From: Syntrophomonadaceae bacterium
GTDB lineage: Bacteria; Bacillota; Dethiobacteria; DTU022
Direction: 5' to 3'
Assembly (NCBI GenBank): GCA_003566935.1
Contig: PXBM01000106.1
Coordinates: 1 to 8,052, forward strand
DNA length: 8,052 bases
How positions within the stretch are numbered: the first letter of the stretch is position 1; each line of letters starts with the position of its first letter. Position numbers and translations under genes: made by a program. Below the pieces are notes generated by a model. That model had not been told where the DNA came from. It searched no databases and worked only from the letters and a program-made list of their open reading frames with translations. Below, in pieces: positions 6,583 through 8,052 of the stretch.

Positions 6583-7575
6583 TTACTGTTCTTCGTCCTG
6601 CTGCTCTTCTTTGCCGAGTTTACTAATACTATCACGCATATCGGTATCAGCCATTACATTTTTTAGCTGATAATAATCCATCACACCCAGGTTACCATCA
6701 CGCAGCGCCTGTGACAATGCTTTTGGCACTTCCGCTTCCGCTTCAGTTACCTTCGCTCTCATTTCCTGGACCGCAGCCACCATTTCCTGCTCCCTGGCTA
6801 CAGCCATGGCTCTGCGTTCTTCTGCCTTGGCCTGGGCAATACGCTTATCCGCTTCAGCCTGATCTGTCTGAAGTTGGGCTCCAATGTTCTTGCCGACATC
6901 AACATCAGCAACATCGATCGATAATATTTCATATGCTGTTCCAGAATCAAGACCTTTATTTAATACAGTGTTGGAAATACGATCCGGGTTTTCAAGCACT
7001 ACTTTATGATTGTCAGATGAGCCGATTGTTGTTACTATACCCTCACCAACCCTGGCAATAATTGTTTCTTCTCCGGCTCCACCAACCAGGCGATCGATAT
7101 TGGCCCGTACTGTTACCTTGGCCCTGGCTTTCACCTCAATCCCGTCCTTTGCCACCGCTGCAACAACCGGGGTTTCAATTACCTTGGGGTTCACACTCAT
7201 TTGCACTGCCTGCAAAACATCACGGCCAGCCAGATCGATTGCTGCAGCCCGCTCAAATTGCAGCGGAATTTCTGCTCGCTGTGCAGCAATCAAAGCATTT
7301 ACAACCCGATCAACATTACCACCTGCCAAAAAATGTCCTTCCAGCTTATTTACTGAAAGATCAAGCCCTGCCTTGGTAGCTTTGATTAATGGAGCTACTA
7401 TTTTTGCCGGGATAACCCGTCGCAGGCGCATTCCGATCAGGGCAAAAATGCCTACCGGAGCACGGGCTGCCAGGGCTGAAATCCACAGGCCCAGCGGAAT
7501 AAAACTAAATATAACGGCAATAACAATTATAATTAAAGCCACAAATATCAGGGGAATAATCATTTCCTCAAACAT
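6583..7575 (-). CDS. floA: Flotillin-like protein FloA
   Basis: This encodes 330 residues, matching the roughly 330 of B. subtilis FloA (YqfA). FloA scaffolds functional membrane microdomains, influencing membrane fluidity and the assembly of membrane protein complexes. A membrane hairpin or segment at about 6-33 is followed by the family-typical ARAPVGIFALIGMRLRRV at 37-54, a PHB/SPFH-like domain at about 50-230, and an Ala/Glu-rich coiled coil at about 233-290 containing the repeats AEADKRIAQAKAEERRA and TEAEAEVPKA that mediate oligomerisation in flotillins. The ATG at 7573-7575 has a strong GAGGAGG site at 7-base spacing. nfeD lies directly upstream, the standard partner order in Bacillota, although a 213-base gap containing a probable promoter separates them. 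Nothing appears damaged. Confidence 0.96.
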   Translation of the reverse strand: MFEEMIIPLIFVALIIIVIAVIFSFIPLGLWISALAARAPVGIFALIGMRLRRVIPAKIVAPLIKATKAGLDLSVNKLEGHFLAGGNVDRVVNALIAAQRAEIPLQFERAAAIDLAGRDVLQAVQMSVNPKVIETPVVAAVAKDGIEVKARAKVTVRANIDRLVGGAGEETIIARVGEGIVTTIGSSDNHKVVLENPDRISNTVLNKGLDSGTAYEILSIDVADVDVGKNIGAQLQTDQAEADKRIAQAKAEERRAMAVAREQEMVAAVQEMRAKVTEAEAEVPKALSQALRDGNLGVMDYYQLKNVMADTDMRDSISKLGKEEQQDEEQ

Positions 7576-7636
7576 AAATAAACCTCCTCGGGGCTTATTT
7601 TATTAATTAGCAAATACTCAGACTACATCGTTTGGT

Positions 7637-7710
7637 ACTGCCCAGCCTGATTAAGAAAGCTGAAACGAACATAAAGTGCAAACTTGGAAATGCCAGTGAA
7701 ACTAAGCAGT
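7637..7710 (-). other. Possible 5'-leader stem-loop of the floA transcript
   Basis: On the minus strand, bases 7710-7699 can pair with 7637-7648 as a continuous 12-pair stem (8 Watson-Crick, 4 G-U) around a loop of about 50 bases. It would begin at the predicted transcript 5' end. A competing short hairpin (CAGC at 7659-7662 with GCTG at 7643-7646) uses the same 3' arm. The many wobbles and single sequence make this tentative; it matches no riboswitch class I know. Confidence 0.25.
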
Positions 7711-7717
7711 TATATTA

Positions 7718-7726
7718 ATTATATCA
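7718..7726 (-). promoter_or_regulatory. Extended -10 promoter for floA
   Basis: TGATATAAT on the minus strand is a perfect extended -10 element (TGnTATAAT). No good -35 hexamer lies 16-18 bases upstream, which is acceptable for extended -10 promoters. Transcription would start near 7711, leaving a leader of about 135 bases before the floA ATG. The surrounding DNA is AT-rich, so chance occurrence of TATAAT is possible; the TG dinucleotide and the intergenic position support it. Confidence 0.55.
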
Positions 7727-7788
7727 TTAAATTTTCCTAAAATATCGGATGCGATAACAACTCCTGAAAAAACCATAGCATTTGCCTG

Positions 7789-8052
7789 TCACTTTAAGGG
7801 CCTTACAATTACCCTGACACCTTCAACTCTTTCAACAACCAGTTTTTCTCCGGCTGGGACATATGAACCCTCGCTGACAACATCGACTCTCTTCCCTTCT
7901 ATTTCTGCTGTCCCGGAAGGGCGTAGTGATGTTATAGCAATACCTTCTTTACCTGTAAGCTTACTTTGATCACGGGGAGCAACATAACCCTGATCTGCTT
8001 TTTCTTCTGCGGATAGAATAATATGGCGAAGTGCTCCGCGCCCGGCAAAATA
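7789..8052 (-). CDS. nfeD: NfeD family protein, C-terminal OB-fold domain (runs off window edge)
   Basis: The last 87 codons and a TGA stop at 7789-7791 are present; the start lies beyond base 8052. The sequence reads GKEGIAITSLRPSGTAEIEG, then KRVDVVSEGSYVPAGEKLVV and VEGVRVIVRPLK at the end, which is the five-stranded OB-fold tail of NfeD proteins. NfeD is the regular partner of flotillin/SPFH proteins such as FloA, located next to it in most genomes and thought to help its membrane organisation. The membrane segments and any upstream ClpP-like protease domain, which distinguish the long and short NfeD types, are outside the window. The linker YVAPRDQSKLTG before the OB fold is ordinary. 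No convincing intrinsic terminator follows the stop, so transcription may continue into floA. Confidence 0.92.
   Translation of the reverse strand, partial: YFAGRGALRHIILSAEEKADQGYVAPRDQSKLTGKEGIAITSLRPSGTAEIEGKRVDVVSEGSYVPAGEKLVVERVEGVRVIVRPLK

Noticed and set aside
6711..7379. Plus-strand open frames with Pro/Leu/Gln-rich products opposite floA
   Set aside because: Their composition is the reverse-strand image of the floA coiled coil, and no family features are visible.
7010..7606. A 198-codon open frame on the plus strand opposite floA
   Set aside because: It is antisense to the well-supported floA, has no ribosome binding site worth naming and encodes a Thr/Ala/Arg/Ile-rich product without recognisable motifs; it arises from the Ala-rich codons of floA.
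7755..7788. Possible terminator after nfeD (run of T after a short G/C stretch on the minus strand)
   Set aside because: Only a 3-pair stem can be drawn before the T run, too weak for an intrinsic terminator.

Overview
This 8,052-base window is a tightly packed, single-direction stretch of bacterial chromosome: every convincing gene lies on the minus strand, so transcription runs from high to low coordinates. In that order it holds the 3' end of nfeD, floA, a small unrecognised membrane-anchored protein, phoH, the 7TM-HD phosphodiesterase gene pgpH (yqfF), ybeY, dgkA, a DUF881-family membrane protein, a cytidine deaminase fused to a TrmO/TsaA-like domain, and the 5' end of era. The backbone nfeD-floA-...-phoH-pgpH-ybeY-dgkA-cdd-era is the classic syntenic block of Bacillota (in Bacillus subtilis yqeZ-yqfA-yqfB-yqfC-yqfD-phoH-yqfF-ybeY-dgkA-cdd-era). 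Strong Shine-Dalgarno sites, several TTG/GTG starts, moderate GC content by eye and the protein sequences suggest a Clostridia-like, probably anaerobic Bacillota. I cannot name the genus.

Layout. Bases 7789-8052 encode the OB-fold tail of NfeD. A 213-base gap follows (7576-7788) with an extended -10 promoter and a possible 5' leader stem for floA. floA (6583-7575) and a 142-residue orphan (6134-6562) are 20 bases apart. An 87-base gap then contains a near-consensus sigma-A promoter (TTGATA, 17 bases, TATAAT) that should start a second unit beginning with phoH. From phoH to era the genes overlap, abut or are separated by at most 33-39 bases, so they are almost certainly cotranscribed.

Function. 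NfeD and FloA belong to membrane microdomain organisation. PhoH, YbeY, Era and the TrmO-like domain all relate to RNA: an ATPase linked to RNA metabolism, a metal-dependent RNase of rRNA maturation, a 30S assembly GTPase, and a presumed tRNA-modifying domain. PgpH hydrolyses c-di-AMP, DgkA phosphorylates a lipid alcohol, and the DUF881 protein is of a kind usually found near cell-division genes.

What departs from the usual block: (1) the cytidine deaminase is continuous with a TrmO-like domain; (2) a DUF881 protein with a long unassigned N-terminal region sits between dgkA and cdd; (3) the sporulation genes yqfC and yqfD are absent from their normal place before phoH, where the small orphan and a new promoter are found. 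I see no mobile elements, CRISPR arrays, tRNA or rRNA genes.
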